DNA of 64,000 nt from assembly GCF_028476545.1 (NCBI RefSeq), contig NW_026731669.1:1292501-1356500 (forward strand), given 5' to 3'. Position numbers and translations under genes: made by a program. Below are positions 48,268-61,602 of this stretch, one piece after another (position 1 is the stretch's first letter; every line of letters starts with the position of its first letter). This DNA comes from Physella acuta (Eukaryota > Mollusca > Gastropoda > Physidae). The notes under the pieces were generated by a model. The model ran no database searches. It saw only the letters and a list, made by a program, of their open reading frames with translations, and was not told the origin of the DNA.

Positions 48268-50500
48268 GAAATAAATTTTGAATGAACAAGAAGGAATTCA
48301 AAGTTATTATAATAGTAAATGCAGTTTTGGTTGGAGTTGAAGATAAACAGAACTTAAAACCTATATGGAATGATTTCCCTACAATGATACAACCATATAT
48401 TACATGCGTTTTCAGTGAAAGTCCTGTCGTTTAAACAAAATATTCATCTGTAATCAAGCAGTTTATAGGTCTGACATCAAGAAAAAAATGTATGAATCCG
48501 GAGAGTCAAAGGTCTATCCAGACAAATTTATACACCTGAAAACCGAAAAAAAAACCCCAATAACTTACGGTTTAAATATTTAAAAGTTATGCTTTTCAGA
48601 TAAAAATGAAGTAGGATTTTCTTCTAAATCTTTCCTTAAGCTATATATAGACCTGTACGTGCTATAAAAATATATGAGAAAAAAAATCTGGCTTTAATCT
48701 TGAGAACTAAAACAATCTCCCAAAAGTCTCTAGATTTTCGCTTTCATCGACAATTAGTAATGCACCCTTTTCTAAACAGTTATGTTAAGTGTGTTTACTA
48801 GGCACAGTAAACAATAAAAGCCATTCTTCAGTTTCAAAAAGTTTTAATCTTTTTTTATACTTATTATTTCTATATTTTCTACCGTATTAAACATAATTTT
48901 CTTTGAAAACTTCCAACAATAAGTTTTAATGTTCTGTTTTATATTCCATTTTTTACTTGATTTAATAGAATCCATTGTACATTGGTTTCACATTCAACTC
49001 GGTTATGTTATTTTTTAATTTGTCGATGTCGCTGTTCGAACGGTTTATTCACATCGTAACTACAAACGTTTCATGACACTGACGACCAATAAAAGTTGAA
49101 ACTGCTTTCAAAATTGCTCGCGGGATCGCTTTAAGCTTAAGCTAGAACCTATTAAAACAACCATTTCTGAGGGTGTTGTAATGGTCTAATAACCATAACA
49201 ATACCACTCCGAGAAACTTTATCGACCAGGCTCGGGGGTTTTATAGTCAAGATAATATTGAACTAAGCAGTTAAATGTAAACTTATTTTTTATTTGTCTA
49301 CGTCAGGAATCACGTGACTGTGACGTATTGTGTTTGGGGTGTGTTTGTGTTTAATGACAGCACACGTGCTAGAGACTAGTTTAAACGGAAGATGACAATT
49401 CTTCTGTTTGGTTCAGATTTTCATTTATTTTAAAGTATTAAATGTTTTCTTTAGAGAGTAAATGGGAATGATGTGAAAAAAGAAAATTCAGTTGCGAAAA
49501 AATGTCTGGTGGCGTTTATTCGTAATCATGTTGAACAATAAAGCAAATTAAAATTACGTTATAACAGTCAATTATCTTGAGGTATAAATAAATAATTTGT
49601 AAACATTTCACAATAAACTTTCGATATGTTGAGCAAAAGCATGAAGACTTACTAAATTATACTCTACGTTTACTGATACAAAAAAGTCATTAAACATAAG
49701 TAAATGAAAGATACGTTTTTACCAAGCACATTGAATAACATTGTATAACATCATGTTGCGATGAATAATGTTATCCTACTTTAGAACAGGCCTACCTAAT
49801 ACATCTTCTCCATATCTAGCTTTATATCCGACTCGCTCCTTTTCGATCACTAAACAATGTTTTCAATCACATTATTCAATGTTGGTTTCGGTACTGATCT
49901 TTATATAATAAACGTTTTGTCTTGGCTTTGCAGAAAATATCCTGAGTGACCCGGATTGGATTTTTTAGTTCTTTTTAAAAAGTTTATTTGTTAACCCTCT
50001 TATTATGTTTTTTTGGGTTAATATGCAGTTTCTCCTTGGATATGTTAACATTATACTTTCTTTTGAGTTGTTGTGGCACGTTTAACAAAATTATTCTTCG
50101 TTGAAAACAAAATTTAAATTAACATCCTTACTGATTCTTACTAAAAAATAAATATTTGAAACAATAAAAATAAATTTAAACTAGTGCCGACGTTATGTAA
50201 GTTCTACCTTGGTTGGTTTTAGCGAAATACAATATTGCCAGTCCCAGCAAGTTGCCGTAGGGATAGAAGTAAGTATGACGTTATATTTTAAGATGGTTTT
50301 TTTTTATCACTGCGTTACTAATCCTATAGTTTTATACATGTGACATTGTTTTCTAAAACTGAGATAATTAAATGTAAACAATGCATGCGCCTCGATTATA
50401 CTTATCGTGGCATGGGTTTACCTGCACTCCCGCATGTAAGTATTGAGTGCACGTTAATCAGTAACCGTAATAGTAAGGTAGGACACACTTTGGTGACAGC
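48268..50500. other. Upstream flank of receptor 2, no feature seen
   Basis: AT-rich. No repeat, RNA gene or convincing open frame recognised over 2.2 kb. Confidence 0.45.
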
Positions 50501-50509
50501 CCAGGTGTT

Positions 50510-50935
50510 AGTGACGTAGAGAGACGCTCCCTGGAGTCCCTCGATTACACTACCGTAGGGATGCCGCGCATATTTAGCCCCTTACTCCCTAAAACTAACG
50601 TAGTCGCCATGGTATTTACAGGATAGTCCAGGGCGCCTAATAGCGATTTATTCAATTTAGTGAGCTATAAAGTCTACAATTATTGTTGCCCACCATGTCT
50701 TTAGTGTATAGCCTTTTTCAAACGAACGTAAGCGTCATAGTGCTCGAAGGGAAGCGCAGGGCACTTTGGGTCGCGCAACCGACGTGGCGCCGGCGGTTGC
50801 GCCTGTTGCAGTTTTACCGCTAAATATAGTACGGATGCTAACCTAGCGGCGCTAGAACTATGGGCACCGAACGTGTATTGACAAAAATCGCAACCTCCGG
50901 GGCGCCGCCCATAAGACATTTTATTTTCCTTTTTG
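50510..50935. other. GC-rich island with a 72-codon minus-strand open frame
   Basis: GC content rises sharply against the flanks. The minus-strand frame 50701-50919 reads MSYGRRPGGCDFCQYTFGAH, then PPAPRRLRDPKCPALPFEHY and a basic end. It has two CxxC-like cysteines but no domain I know. On the plus strand TTTTTGCAG at about 50931 is acceptor-like. It could be a promoter-like CpG region, an unrecognised exon, or a repeat fragment. Confidence 0.25.
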
Positions 50936-51227
50936 CAGAAATCTTCTCGAAAATATTCTCATCTACTCTCCATACTTTCATGGTACCGCATCCGACTTTT
51001 GTTTTTTAAATACCTTTTATAGAGAAATTAAAAAAAAAGTTTATTTTTCAGAAACCTCTCCTGTACTGTTCGAATGAACTCAGCAAAGTTTCATATAGAT
51101 CACCGAACGGTGTCAAACCGCAATCAACTTTTATTTTTATATGCTCAACAATCTCGCAAAGTTTCATGGCGATCGGATAAAAGGTCTAGTAATGCATAAA
51201 TTACAAGCAAACAGGCATACAGTACCT

Positions 51228-51458
<231 letters not shown>

Positions 51459-51469
51459 CTCATTGATAC

Positions 51470-52045
51470 GGAAAACATAATTTTGTTTGCATTCTTGTCC
51501 GTATGTCTGGGTGTCTGTGTGTGTGTGTGTCTGTGTGTGTGTGTGTGTAAACATGATAACTTGAGTACCGTTACAGCTAGGTTGATGAAATTTAATATAT
51601 AAATATTTTATCAAAATCGTAGATCCGTATCAAATATTGAGCGATATCCGATAACCGGAAGAGGTACTTTTTTTCCTTTGAATTTTTTATAAGCCTATAA
51701 CTTGAGTACTATTTCAGATACATAAATAAAATTTCACACGTAAGTTAAAGATCTAATCTTCTACCTTCTATCGAATTTTGAGTAATTTCCGTTGACCGGA
51801 AATAGTAATTTACGCTATTTCCAATTTCTCAAAAATGCATGTAAATTTATTAAGTACTAATAATATTCCGCACTGTTACGCACATTTTGTTTTGGCGTTC
51901 GCTTGGTGAGCAATTCTTTTTTTCTATGAGATTCTATTCTATTTTAAAAAGTTTAAGTATTTAAAATGGATTAAAATTCATAACTATATCCAGAGTTCTC
52001 AGCCCCTGTTGTTTTATATAAGAATATTCGAGAAAGGTTTTTTAT
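51470..52045 (+). repeat. AACTTGAG dispersed repeat
   Basis: Collinear with 38215-38780, including the CTGTGTGTGTGTG tract, ACATGATAACTTGAGTACCG and AAGAATATTCGAGAAAG end. The sequence from 52046 to 52860 is unassigned. Confidence 0.7.
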
Positions 52046-52861
52046 GTAACATATTTTAAAAAAAAATATGGATAAAGAAGATATAGGCTTTGAAGTATGG
52101 TATACCAAAATAAACCGCTAATGTCAATACCAGTAAAGACGTATAGGCTGCTTGGACTAATGTCACCAGTCATCTTTACATGACTTATGTGTTGATTGAT
52201 TTAATTTTTAGTTTTATAATCTAGTAATCGCAAATAACAGTTATACTCCGTTTTTGTTGAAATACAAAATGCGAAACATTAGAGATATGGGTCAGGTTTA
52301 TAATTGTGTTAGATAAGGTTTGGTGTAAATGTTTTGTAGGGTTATAATGATGAATATAGCTAGAGACGGTTAGACGAAACGTGTTTTTATTTAGAGCCAG
52401 ATTCATTTTTAGAAGTGTGAAAAATTGTAATTAGTATTAGGATCAACATGAATATTGTTATTTTGATTTAGAATTTAGATTAAGGTTAGTGTTTGGCTTG
52501 ATTTTAAGATAAGACAGAATAGAGCCTAGTTGTTAAAGCTTTAACTGGTAAAACAGCGGATTTATCTTTAAAGACTTGTAATATAATTGTGAATTTAGTA
52601 TTCATACATTAAACAACACTCTAGAAAATAGCTAGACATATAGTTTAAAAAGACCTCACACCTGTTGTATTATAATGTGCAATTACGAAAGCTGAATAAA
52701 CAGCCACGATAGACAAACTACGCAGTTTGCATCAAGATAACAATTTCAATATATGCAGGACATTAACCATTGGGAATGCTCAGAGTGGGTGAAATGTGCT
52801 CATTTTTTATTCATCCCGGGAGCCAGTAAGGTGTTTAAATTAATGTATGAAAAAATAATTT

Positions 52862-52990
52862 CTCAATTTTTTTAAGGCGACTTGAACTGACCACATTATC
52901 TCTTCATATACCGAGGTCAAAAAACATGTGAACTCTATTTCATCTGAGAATGGATTGCAAGGTTGAATGAGGAGCTTTACTAAGTGACGC
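52862..52990 (+). mobile_element. SINE family A fragment
   Basis: Degenerate body sequence: TGACCACATTATCTCTTCAT, CCGAGGTCA and TTTCATCTGAGAATGG modules, then GAGGAGCTTTACTAAG. The head is absent. Confidence 0.45.
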
Positions 52991-53271
52991 GAACTGTGTT
53001 CAAACTTGTTGAAGACATATTCACATATAATACGCATACCCTACTCTTGCTCTATATTTTTTCCAAATTTCGAACATCATATTGCAAATAAAAAAAAACA
53101 ACAACTGTAGTTACTGTAGTTCTTAAAATAATATTTTACCTAGGAAATATTATAATAATCAAAATATTATTTGCGAGAAAGTATTAAATGATATGAAACC
53201 ACAAGATATAAAATTACTTCAGATATAATGAGCGGTCATTAAATATCACGACACTTTTTCTCTCTACTTCT

Positions 53272-53525
53272 TCGTTCTTTATTTGTAATATTGTAAGAGA
53301 TTCACTCCAACACATTTACGTGTCAACTGGTTTTGCGTCATTTAGACCGTTGACTACGATTTCAGCCTGCATTTGGATTTACTTCCATAGCTTTTGTCCC
53401 ATTAAGAGGAAACTACAAGGATTTTCTTTTTGAGTTGTCTCCCTTAGAAGAGTTGCTTTCGTCTGCCCTGGAGTTCTAACTCAGGACTTTTTAAATTTAG
53501 CAACCAATTGGCAATAGCTCTATCG
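53272..53525 (-). mobile_element. SINE family B, degraded copy
   Basis: Minus-strand order TTTAGCAACCAATTGG (head side), GTTGTCTCCCTTAGAAGAGT and CGTGTCAACTGGTTTTGCG matches 1974-2238 with many substitutions. No target duplication visible. A shorter piece of the same family lies near 37885-37975. Confidence 0.6.
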
Positions 53526-53734
53526 CCACTATCTGTAACATATTTCTAGGTATATTTACGTTATAGTATTTGAAATTTGGTGCACAAGGCTTTATATTAA
53601 TAAAATAAATTAATTTTGGGATTAAATGGCTTAACTTCTAAGTCTATAAACGCCAAGAGACTTATATTAGTTTGTTAATAAAATGATGTTTAATTTCCAG
53701 TTAAGCCCGCAAATGATGTACATTTTATTAATAT

Positions 53735-54110
53735 TCATTTATTCGGTTGACGAGTTGGATTATCGTAGGTGACGTACAATATATTTTCTTTTTGACGTGA
53801 AATTTAAATAAAAAACATGCTCATTAAAGCGTAGCTTTGGCTTAACGTGGCGACAGCTCTCACGCGCGCTCGTGAGGCCTGTGACAGGTGGGAGGTTACT
53901 GTGTCGTGTTTACAACCAAACCCTTGTGGAAGGTGATAGTATATAAAAGGAGAAAGTACGGGGAGAGTGGTGGGGGGTGTTGAACAATAGTTTAAAGTGC
54001 GAAACGTGTTTTAGTTTTATTACGAATAATTTCCCCATCTTTGTGGATCAAAGCAATAAAAGTCTTATAAACTATTTTATTCATACACTCACACGTTCAC
54101 ACACACACTG
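53735..54110 (+). mobile_element. Possible solo LTR
   Basis: TATATAAAAGGAG (about 53941) is followed about 110 bp later by AATAAAAG (about 54055), the spacing of an LTR promoter and polyadenylation signal, and no gene follows. The ends are not defined, and a host promoter is the alternative. If an LTR, it is a fossil single copy. Confidence 0.3.
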
Positions 54111-55222
<1,112 letters not shown>

Positions 55223-55639
55223 TATATATATATATATATATTCCACACCACCAGTGTTATAAATAAATTTATACAAATGGGGTGAAGAAGCAAACATTAT
55301 TTTGAAGGGCAGTCATTTATTTCTAAGAAAGACTTATAGTTATATATAAGACAGAATGAACGCATTTGAAATAAATTGAACGCAGTTTGTCTCTAGACTC
55401 GCTTAAATTTGTAAATCTATTCTACAGCTCAATTTCAACTCCGAACGAAATTTTTTAAAACCATGTAACCAGTACATTTTCAATGTGTATAACTACGTAT
55501 ATTTATATAGATGCATAACCATTTTCTAACAGAAAATCGGTTTAAGAAAATTAAGTCTTGATAGGCATCAACAACCACCCAACAATCTAGACGCCAAGAG
55601 CACTGTGTACGCTTTCCAAAATTAACTGTTTAAAAGCAA

Positions 55640-55800
55640 ACTAAATTTGTTCTCCTCAATAGTTCTGAGACGTGGACAGTAACCCAAACAAAACAACCAA
55701 CTTCAGACTTTCTTTAACAATTGCCTGCGTCTTTTAATTGAGCGTATGTTGGCATGAGAACATTACTAGCGCTGAAATAAGCGAAAACAACTACCTAAAA
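55640..55800 (+). pseudogene. LINE reverse transcriptase remnant
   Basis: Scrambled frames read SSETWTVTQTKQ and a FNNCLRLLIERML-like stretch, the same region as YGSETWRVTKTN and NKCLRHILKIRW in the LINE at 34969-35987. Several stops and shifts; an old fragment. Confidence 0.5.
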
Positions 55801-55939
55801 CGTTATTGGTAAAAAAAAATATAAATGTGCCAAAGGAGATACTTTATTTGCCGGTTTCAAAACTTCAGAATTTGATTTTTAGTCTATTTTCATAAAGCAG
55901 GATATTCTACAAACGTTTACTGTTATTTACAACTATACA

Positions 55940-56618
55940 TGTAAGTTCAGGGGAACTAACTTCTGTTAATTACTGTCACAGACTGTATTATTGGGTATGT
56001 TTATTATATTGTGTTTTACATGAAGTTGCATGAATGTAGAGTATCTAGCTAACGGAAGGACTGTCTGAGCGACTCGTCATATATTTTCCCATGCTTTTGT
56101 GAGATCGCTCATTGACGTAAGGGGAGATAAAGTGGTGTATAAAAGGTGGAGCGCAAGGTGAACGAGGGGGTGCTTGCCTGTGACTGTGGAGTAAGATGTA
56201 CGATGTCAGTACGTCAGTTTGTTCTAGACCAGGGGTCTCCAAACTACGGCCCGCGGGCCGAATGCGGCCCGCGAAGTCCTCGCATCCGGCCCGCGGAGAT
56301 CTTTTTGTCCTAGGAAAAATCGTTAGTTGGTGATGGCTTAGGAACTTTGCCCAGAAAAATCAAAGACATGCCTGGAAGAAACTGGCCCCCGAACTGAAAT
56401 TTGATAGTTAATGCGGCCCTCGGACTGAAAAGTTTGGAGACCCCTGTTCTAGACTATAATGTAATAGTCATTTTTCTACTGTGGAATATGGTTATTATTT
56501 CTTATGGATCTATGTAAATAAAGTTTGAAGTTACAAAGCACTGTTGATCGTATTCTTGGATGAACGAACCCACAATAACGACAGTATCATCCTATCAACA
56601 ATATTCCTGTTGTTACAA
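55940..56618 (+). mobile_element. Possible solo LTR interrupted by a hAT MITE
   Basis: TGTAAGTTCAGG to GTTGTTACA, with a TATAAAAGG box near 56138 and an AATAAAG signal near 56518. The hAT MITE at 56230-56446 lies between them. Ends are not proven by a target duplication. A fossil single LTR if real; otherwise unassigned. Confidence 0.3.
56230..56446. mobile_element. hAT MITE, CAGGGGTCTCCAAACT family
   Basis: TIRs CAGGGGTCTCCAAACT and AGTTTGGAGACCCCTG, with perfect 8-bp target duplication TTCTAGAC at 56222-56229 and 56447-56454. Subterminal GGCCCGCGGGCCGAATGCGG is typical of a hAT group found in many animal phyla. Confidence 0.9.
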
Positions 56619-57538
56619 TTACCTTCTGTTTTTATATTTATTCAATATTGCAACACTTGACGGTCACTGTGTCTCGTCAGAGAAAAAAAAAAACAGGCTA
56701 TCCAAGCGTGACGGTTCTAAGTGAGGTAACAATACCCACCTGTTACAGCCTCATCCTAATCAGGTTGGACACAATTAACCTTGGGTCACGCACGATTGTT
56801 CACCTGGAAAAAAACCCCATCGCGCTACGCAATTAAGAAACACCTGTTAAAACGTTTAAAATGTAAATCGACTGTGTCTTTCTCTACATTGTTGACAACA
56901 CTACTTTTATTTACTGTTTATCCCAGCCCCGCTATGTCGTCATTGTCATCACCAAAACATAATCTTTGTATTAAAAGAAGGTTATGTTATTTCCGCCTGC
57001 TTCTTCCCTAAAATAACAATTATTATTTTAAAAAATAGCGTTTTATGTTTTAAAGGTTAAGAAATATTTCATTTTCGAATTCCTGAGTCTGCCCCCCCCC
57101 CTCCTTATCCTTCTTTACGCCAGCTCACTATCAAAAACAGCACGCGGTTATAAAGCCAAAGCCGATAAGTGTTTATTATTTTTACAATATTTTTAACTTT
57201 TTTTAACAAAAAAAAGCGCTTCCCCCCCACCATTCTGAACAAAGGTGGTAGAAATTTCCAGGTAATAACTCTTTTAAAGTTACGCAATCGTACAATACGC
57301 ATTAGTCTAAATGGTTTCTTTATTAAGTGGTAAAGTTGATCAACTCACCAATCCAGTTTAGTTCCTTCAGATTTTTGTCGCGAAAAAGCCCCCCCCCCTT
57401 TCCCCACCTTGTCAAAGAAAAGCTGGAAAGCGTTTTTGCCGGTCACTGTATCTTAAGGGTATGTTTTACAGTTACACAATCAAGGTAGATATTATTTAAA
57501 CAGTATGCAAAGGCTCGTAGCCGTTAAATTTTGTTAAT
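56619..57538. other. No recognisable gene
   Basis: AT-rich with two poly-C runs (about 57092 and 57390). No repeat family assigned. Confidence 0.4.
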
Positions 57539-58129
57539 TTTTACAAGCTTTTATTTAACTCACTTCCTCTGTCGTCAGTCATCCGTCTAGATCGAAACGC
57601 CCGAGCGAAATTACTGGCACTTCTAACTCACAGATACGGTTCGTAGTTGGCACGTGGGTCAAGACATGAAGTTAATGCAACATGACATTAAATTTAACTA
57701 ATTGGATGCCTAATTAATTTTTTATGAATTAATTAAAATTTTGACCAAATTAGTATGCAGTTCTATCCAACTACTCCACACGCGTCATCAGGTTCAATAG
57801 CGTGTCATCGCCATCAAAAGGCACGCAATGGTTTTTAGTCATGTAACTCTATTGTGAATAAAAACATGTAAAGTACTAAAAAAATTCATAAAAAACAAGC
57901 TTTTATGTAATAATGCACTAAAAAGGAGAAAATAAATTATACACTGCTATTTAAATAACTATGAAGGAAAGCGTAGGTCTCTTCCTAAATATTAGTAAAG
58001 GTATCCAATAGATACTAAAGTGACCCACGCTTTTCTTTATAGTTATTTAAATAGTAGCGTATAATTTATTTTCTCCTTTTTAGTGCATTATTACATAAAA
58101 GCTTGTTATTAACACATTTTTTATGAATG
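57539..58129. mobile_element. Foldback MITE-like element
   Basis: Same family as 4250-5098: TTTACAAGCTTTTATTTAAC, TCTAGATCGAAACGC, the AAGCGTAGGT and ACCCACGCTTTT core, and inverted arms around 57900-58105. The arms have diverged more than in the copy at 4.5 kb. Confidence 0.65.
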
Positions 58130-58189
58130 TTGTATTACTGTTTATAATTCAAAAATTGCAGTTTAAAAAAGCTTTTTAATTTTGTTCTA

Positions 58190-58249
58190 CCCCTTTTGGT
58201 CCCCCCTTCGGGTCTCCGCCCCCCCCCTCTTCCGCAAGCTACGCCTCTG
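58190..58249. mobile_element. hAT MITE right end
   Basis: Ends GCTACGCCTCTG after poly-C tracts, the right end of the CAGAGGCGTAGCGA family. The left end is not found. Confidence 0.5.
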
Positions 58250-58496
58250 AACATTCGTGCACGAACGAATTACGTTAACAGAGTTTAGCAGGATATCTGC
58301 CCCAGTAGATAAAAGCTGATATGTGACAGGTGTATAGTCATGGCCTATTTAACTTGCTGATTTTTTGTGTGGTGTACACAACACAGCGTGGACTGTAAAG
58401 TTTGTCAAACGCAGATGTTATAGCATTTAGATCAAAGGTGTAGTTAGAATATAATTAAGGACATTGCAGAGACAATTTCTATACAGTACCCATAGG

Positions 58497-58690
58497 AACC
58501 TGGTGGTCCATGAGGTACATGAAGTAGAGTTCAGCTGTTTCGATGATATCGGTTGATCAGAGGATAATGTGATTTGCAGAAAGCACAGCCGATTTTACTT
58601 TCTCTAACGTGGGTAAGGTAACCATCCGTTAGACAAGTCCCAGGTATTCGAACCCTGGATGGGGTCTCGAGTCGTTTTGTGTTAGCATGT
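58497..58690 (-). mobile_element. SINE family A, degraded copy
   Basis: Minus-strand order: head-like GGGTTCGAATACCTGGGA, GGTTACCTTACCCACGTTAG and a body ending in AACTCTACTTCATGTACCTC. It lies just upstream of the SLC38 coding start. Confidence 0.55.
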
Positions 58691-58977
58691 GTGCGCTTTA
58701 AAGATTTACATAACATATACACAATGTAAATACCGTGGTAACATATTATGTGGTGTTTTTATTATATTTAAAATTATATTGGTTTAAGTTTTAGCCGAGA
58801 GTAAAATTTTGATTACTCATTAATGGTAATTATGCTTTTTTAAAAATAAAATACACTAGTTATCCGTTCAAACAACAATCAGTGATAATTAGAATGAAAT
58901 TATATTGTTTATTATCAACTAGTTAAAATAAAAAAAAAATAGACGTAGGTTTACTATTTAAGTTTAATTTATTGCAG

Positions 58978-59093
58978 GTATATCATGGGTATTCAAGTGA
59001 ACAACGACAACATAGAACGCCTTGTTGGGAGAGAGGACCTTAAGTCAATAACAGATTACAGTTCATTGAAAGACAGCAAAAGTAAACATTCAG
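58978..59093 (+). CDS. SLC38-type amino-acid transporter, first recognised coding exon
   Basis: First of six exons of a sodium-coupled neutral amino-acid transporter family gene (SLC38; closest in my recollection to SLC38A7/A8), an integral membrane protein of 11 predicted helices. The exon follows TTGCAG and has its first ATG at 58985. It encodes a polar, cytosolic N-terminus (MGIQVNNDNIERLVGRED, then SITDYSSLKDSKSKHS) with no signal peptide, as in the family, and ends in phase 1 at GTCAAT, a weak donor. An upstream untranslated exon is implied by the acceptor. The exon chain 58978-59093, 59413-59534, 61603-61801, 62137-62278, 63233-63325 and 63678-63735 stays in one frame across all junctions and continues beyond the window. 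Confidence 0.75.
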
Positions 59094-59412
59094 GTCAATT
59101 TTTTTGAAAAAATGTTGTAAAAAATCTTAATAAATAATGTATAAAAAGCTTATCCCACGATTACTTTAGGATAGATAACGTGCAATTCAAAATATGATGT
59201 TCGGTTATTCAATAGTATCAAACATGTTTATCTCTCAAAGTATTGCTTTAATTACAATGCTACATTTTCTGCAGCGAAATTAAAGCATAATTTATTATAA
59301 AACCCTATAAGGTATTTTAAAACAAATTCAATATTTTTCTGTTTTAAATAGATAAGATAGTAAAGCTTAATTAAAATAGGATTTACAAATGTTTTTGTTT
59401 TTCTATCGCCAG

Positions 59413-59534
59413 GCTCAGGATGGCTTGTCTTAGCGTTTCTCATGTTCAACGGTACATTAGGTGGAGGACTTTTAAACCTTCCAATTTCCTACCATCGTGC
59501 TGGAGGGGTCATCTCAGGAATAGCTGTACAGTCA
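59413..59534 (+). CDS. SLC38-type transporter, exon 2 (TM1)
   Basis: Bounded by CGCCAG and GTAAGT. Two bases complete a Gly codon, then 40 codons: SGWLVLAFLMFNGTLGGGLL and NLPISYHRAGGVISGIAVQS. This is the family's TM1 signature, with a Gly-rich unwound stretch (normally N-x-x-LGAG-LN-P) that coordinates sodium and substrate; here it is NGTLGGGLLNLP. It ends in phase 0. The donor and its flank are repeated several times downstream in the intron. Confidence 0.85.
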
Positions 59535-59840
59535 GTAAGTTGATCCATACTCTTGTATATTTGCTATCAGTAAGTTAATGCAGCGTCTTATATATTTTCA
59601 GTCATTAAGGGTAAGTTGAGTCTGGTTCCACATTAAGCCAGTAAGATGATCCATACATTGTATGTTTGCAATCAGTAAGTTGATGCATATTCTTCTATAC
59701 TTGCAGTCAGTAAGTGTAAGTTGAGTCTGGTTCCAAATTAAGTTAGTAAGATGATGAACGCTTACATTTACAGTCAGTATCTTGATTGCCTTCTAAATTT
59801 GCAGACAGTAAGTAGATAACGTTTAAAATAGAATGGCTAT
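59530..59840 (+). repeat. Degenerate intron repeat of a splice-donor-like unit
   Basis: TCAGTAAGTTGATSCAT-type motifs recur about six times (near 59532, 59567, 59674, 59707, 59776 and 59805), several preceded by TTGCAG or TTTCAG. The spacing is irregular, with two longer copies sharing GTAAGTTGAGTCTGGTTCCA. The first motif is the real exon 2 donor. Confidence 0.65.
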
Positions 59841-60641
59841 TTGCAGTCATGAGTTAACTACAAATATACTTCCAACTTAATACGTTGTTAGTTATTTTTA
59901 ACCGACCTATATTTTTTAATGAGTATCGTCCTGCGGAGGCGTGAATGATTATTTTTTATCAGCTTGGCTATGAAGTTTAAGTTTGCTAAACTTAGTCGAA
60001 ACTAACGGTCGTAGAAAGGATAATTTGCTGGGTATTCTCAAAACGTGGGCTGAGTTTCTTTCAAGTAAATCACTACAAAGGGGGAAGGGAAGTTGGAGAA
60101 TGTCTTCCGCCACCCCGCGTCCCACGATCGAAAAATAATTGACATAGATATAAACACTTTTACCAGTATCCGCTCCTTCCAAAAGGTTAGTCTACTCGAC
60201 ACCCACACCCTCCCTCGACAACCCCCTACCCCCGGAGAAAAAAGTCTAAAAGAAACATTGAAAACAAATTTTATTTTCTTTGACTCCGGGGTTTTATCAT
60301 GCTTTTTCTAATTTACCTATTACATAAATTTGAAAAAAAAGTGACTTCTGGTTTCATTAAGAGTAGAAATATTCAAACATATAATTACGAGTGATATAAT
60401 AGTAAAATAGCAAACGCTTTTATTTTTAAATTGGATTAGTAAAGTCAGGGTGTTGAGTTGATTATATTATGTTATATACATAAACTTCTAGGCTATACCC
60501 CATTGACTGTATCGTGAATTTTATCATGGAAAACAAGTGTTGTGACTTTAATTGATTTACTTTTCCTGGCCACTTTGATTGACTTGAAGGGCGGGTTGAG
60601 GTCGTTTTTATTAAATGTTTAATTGATAAAAATGATTCAAA

Positions 60642-60890
60642 CAGTAGCGTAGCTAGGATTTTTGGGACCCTATGCAAAAAGTGTTAGTGGGCCCCTCAGA
60701 GGCGTAGCGACCCTTCCCGGCGACCGGGGACAAACTTTCGATTTGCACCCCCCTCCCATCAGACTTTCGATTTGCACCCCCCTCAGACTTTCGATTTGCA
60801 CCCCCACCCTCAAACGTTCGAATAAGGGCCCCTATTTGCCTTGGGCCCCTATGCCTTGCTTACGCTAGCTTTACGGTAGCTACGCCACTG
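60642..60890. mobile_element. hAT MITE, CAGTAGCGTAGCTAGG family, with nested MITE
   Basis: TIRs CAGTAGCGTAGCTA and TAGCTACGCCACTG, with perfect target duplication GATTCAAA at 60634-60641 and 60891-60898. A second MITE lies inside at 60697-60825. Confidence 0.9.
60697..60825. mobile_element. Nested hAT MITE, CAGAGGCGTAGCGA family
   Basis: Starts CAGAGGCGTAGCGACCC and is flanked by GGGCCCCT at 60689-60696 and 60826-60833. The right TIR has been lost or eroded, but the target duplication marks the original boundary. Confidence 0.8.
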
Positions 60891-61602
60891 GATTCAAATC
60901 GACTTTTCAGCGGCTTATATTAACTACAGAATATGAAAATGAATGTAATTGATGGTTTCTCAAACAGCTTTAACTTTTACAAATGTAGCTACAATTTTAT
61001 CGTTTGCCATATTTTAAAAAAGATTTCTTGTAAAATTTAGTATGATCACAGACGTTTTAGGCCTATTGTGCAAAAAAAAAAAATATGAATCAAGATCTAT
61101 AAATGTTTATCATTTGCGTGTCGCCAAGGTGGAGAAGCCTTTCCTAATAATTGTATCCGTATTTGTTTGTCTGTATATGACACGTAACTTTCTTACCATA
61201 TCCCTTATCTTGACGAAATTTATATTTTAGTAAAACATAGATCTACAATTGTTAGTTTTTTTTTCTAATTTTGAATGATTTCTGGTACATAATTACATTA
61301 TCTTATTTCTAAATTCATTCAAATTCTTAGTGATTTATGTTAGACGGAAGTTATTTCTAACGATTTTTATAATTTCCCAGAATAATATAATATTTAAAAA
61401 AACTCTTTTATTTTATTCTATCTTATTCTTTTTAGTGCTTTATTACACAAAATCTTGTTATGAAAACAAACGTTTTTATGCAAGCTTTTCGTGCTTTTAA
61501 AGATAGCTTCCAAAATGTTTTCCAATCGAAATTTAATTAAAACACATCTCATATCATCGAATGACAATATTATTTTAAAATTAAAATAATTTGTATCGAC
61601 AG

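Noticed and set aside
56130-56145. TATAAAAGG as a host gene promoter
   Set aside because: No coding exon follows. The arrangement with a downstream AATAAA fits an LTR-like block better, though this is unproven.
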